A DNA stretch of 64,000 nt from Pseudoscleropodium purum (lineage: Eukaryota > Streptophyta > Bryopsida > Hypnales > Brachytheciaceae): the NCBI GenBank assembly GCA_963969395.1, contig OZ017795.1:930001-994000 (forward strand), written 5' to 3'. Positions within the stretch are counted from its first letter, which is position 1. Each line of letters opens with the position of its first letter. A program made the position numbers and the translations under genes. Shown in pieces: positions 62,206 through 64,000 of the stretch. Under the pieces are notes generated by a model, which saw only the letters and a list, made by a program, of their open reading frames with translations, was not told the origin of the DNA and searched no databases.

Positions 62206-62765
62206 ATTTTATTTTGTTTTGCTTTGTTTTATTTGTTATATTGAGGTCTCCTAGATCATAGGTCCCCTAGCATGGTTGTCACATTGGAGAGATTACTATT
62301 CATTTCACGTCCTATAGGACGTGAAATGAATAGTAATCTCTCCAATGTGACAACCATGTCCCCCAGTCACGTTCTTCATACCATCAAAAAGGCCTTCGTG
62401 AAGAAAGATGTGTGGACTTGGTTTTGTGGCATTCCAAATTTCAATGTGAAAATTATTGATTTTTGAAGTTTTTATGAATAAAAAATTAGAATATTACTTT
62501 TATTTTTGTTCCAACTATGACAACGGCAAGGGGCACACTAGTGCATATCTTATCTTAGATTGTTTGTTTGTTTTATTTGTTATGTTGAAATCTCCTCAAC
62601 CATGAGTCCCCCATGTACGGTTGTGTTTTTAGTTCTATTGGAAAGCCCTCACTGAGGAGGGGTGCACTGGCTTAGATTCATGGCGTTTGGACTCATAGTG
62701 TGAAAAGTTATTGAATTTTGAAATTTTCTATATGAATTAGAAAATTAGAAAATTACTTTTATTTG
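62205..62765 (+). repeat. Imperfect direct duplication (62,205-62,510 and 62,560-62,765)
   Basis: Both copies run 'ttgttttatttgttat.ttga...tctcct', then a GTCCCC-containing segment, a G-rich stretch, and 'tgtgaaaa.ttattga.ttttgaa.tttt' ending 'ttagaa.attacttttattt'. The left copy contains the perfect palindrome at 62,271-62,358, which is absent from the right copy. Confidence 0.65.
62271..62358. repeat. Perfect 88-bp palindrome without spacer
   Basis: The left arm runs from 'catggttgtcacattggaga' to 'tttcacgtccta' (62,271-62,314). The right arm (62,315-62,358) is its exact reverse complement, ending 'ctccaatgtgacaaccatg'. There are 44 paired bases, no mismatch, and the centre is ccta|tagg. 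It would extrude as a cruciform or fold as an RNA hairpin. Confidence 0.97.
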
Positions 62766-63925
62766 GACTGCGCCAAATGCACAGGGCGCTCTGGTCCACA
62801 TGAGGAGACCGAAAACTGCACCTGACGCAATTCAACACTAGATTTCTACGATTTCTGAAGACCAATGTTCGATCATGCTGGGCAGTCCGTATGAAACTGA
62901 TGGCGCTCCTTAAAACTGTTTTAAATGCATGAACTTCGACACTCAATCTTGCCGTTCATGGCCGCCTGCAGTTGGTGAAGAATGCCCGCCTGCAGATGAT
63001 CTATTTCCAGAGATTCCAACCATGGCAGCCCGCATGTCAGGAGTGGCTGCGAATCGTCCACTAGGCCTTCAATGGGCCTTAGGAACTCATGTTCGACGAA
63101 CTTTACAGTCACCGAAATATTCGATACCAGGAAATCAGGGATCGATCGACGATCGAGAACCCCGTCCGCCTTCCGCCAGCGAGCGTCATGAGTTAGGGTT
63201 TGTTTTTGGACGAGTTTCTCAGGGGATCCATGACACCGCAACTAATTAAACCACGCAAAGACTGACGGACCCAGAGAATCAAAGTGGATTGATTCACCCG
63301 AAAGACCCCAAGTTACAAGAGGTCAGGAATATACTGTAGACGTCCTCATCATTCTCCATTTAGCTACTGTACTGAGCGCACTGTGGATCCGGTCACTTTT
63401 GCCTGCCAATGCGGATCGAGCACCGGCAGCCAATGAGAGGAATCCGTGGTCCACATTCGGGGGGGACAGGTGTGGTTCAAGGAACTGATAAATGATTTTT
63501 GACCACATGTACAGTGCGATACTTTGCTATTCTCACACCGGAGTCTGGCGAAAATGAGCTGGTCAAGGAGATGTCTGCGTTCCACTTGACGGAAATATTC
63601 GCTGCTTAAATTTATTAAGAAACAAGTGGCAAAGGACGTACACCGTTGAAGGTTATTGGTACTGACTGGCAGCTTTCCCGGACGATTGTGGGATCTCGCT
63701 TGCTTTTAGACAACACTGTGGGTAGATCTGGGACTTGGAAGTATATCGGTACCGTACAGAGCTGGAGAAGGGTATCGTTTGTGTTGAGTGTTCAGACCTA
63801 CTGTGGCATTGCACTGCTCCTGCTCCTGATTTCGTAGAAGACGTCGATCTCTTCATGTAAGGTCGGAATCATTTTTGACTAAACGTTAATTTTCGACTTC
63901 CTCTACATTGAATTTTTTTCCGTAG
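62766..63925. other. GC-richer tract near the window end, possible upstream region of a gene
   Basis: Composition rises to gene-like values from about 62,770. Frames of ~106 codons occur on opposite strands over the same bases (62,921-63,249), which argues that at least one is a composition artefact. No domain was recognised in either. A promoter and leader is the most economical reading. Confidence 0.35.
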
Positions 63926-64000
63926 AGACTGATGAGGGCTTCATCTTTCCGTTGCTGGGAACCGTCATTTCCGAGGATCTGAAGCTTGAGAGTTTTGCAC
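63926..64000 (+). CDS. Possible partial exon running off the window
   Basis: After a plausible acceptor (T-run then CGTAG, ending 63,925) one frame stays open to the window edge and reads TDEGFIFPLLGTVISEDLKL. A mixed hydrophobic/acidic composition like this is credible for coding sequence, but I do not recognise the family. No upstream exon in matching phase could be fixed. A GT donor at 63,855 is in another phase. Confidence 0.25.

Noticed and set aside
62921..63249. Two overlapping 106-codon frames on opposite strands
   Set aside because: Neither is recognisable, and at most one could be real. GC-rich sequence lacking stops explains both.

Overview
The window looks like nuclear DNA of a land plant. 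I lean towards a non-seed plant such as a bryophyte, but this is an inference and not proven. Reasons: compact multi-exon genes with short spliceosomal introns sit as GC-richer islands in very AT-rich repeat-laden DNA; both large genes match plant families; and the largest mobile element is a decayed Ty3/gypsy retrotransposon. There is no bacterial-style operon, CRISPR array, rRNA gene or tRNA gene that I can support.

Layout. 1-12.9 kb is gene-free and repeat-rich. It holds a truncated copy of a TTAA-flanked repeat (1-823), an 18-bp minisatellite (~5,972-6,046), a 79-bp tandem array (~6,385-6,835), a small element with 156-bp terminal direct repeats (7,986-8,602) and, abutting it, a CACTA-like transposon end (8,603). 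12.9-13.5 kb (minus) carries a bS16-type ribosomal protein fragment with a one-base frameshift. It diverges from a 19-exon plus-strand gene at 14,036-21,049, which encodes a ~562-residue GUP1/HHAT-like membrane-bound O-acyltransferase. All of its exon phases could be reconciled by hand.

24.2-31.8 kb (minus) is one decayed Ty3/gypsy element read right to left: gag, zinc knuckles, aspartic protease, a C5 cytosine-DNA-methyltransferase domain, reverse transcriptase, RNase H, integrase and a C-terminal PHD-type zinc finger. The methyltransferase lies inside pol, between protease and reverse transcriptase. It keeps the motif IV cysteine and an intact ENV (motif VI). This is the most interesting feature of the window. 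The element has many stops and frameshifts and cannot be active.

31.8-41.3 kb is AT-rich with no recognisable gene. 42,324-48,445 (plus) is a 16-exon gene for a ~590-residue PRMT4/CARM1 type I protein arginine methyltransferase. At least one of its introns must be GC-AG, and one exon junction keeps frame only with a non-canonical boundary.

48.5-62.9 kb is again gene-poor but rich in small elements: a 294-bp foldback element with TTAA target duplication and a visible paralogous empty site, an 887-bp TTAA-flanked element of the same family as the copy at position 1, and a GC-rich island (55.44-56.29 kb) flanked by inverted copies of one repeat family. There is also a perfect 88-bp palindrome at 62,271-62,358. 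The last kilobase becomes GC-richer and may be the start of another gene that runs off the window.

The genes do not form a pathway. The acyltransferase, the arginine methyltransferase and the ribosomal protein are unrelated housekeeping functions that happen to be neighbours.
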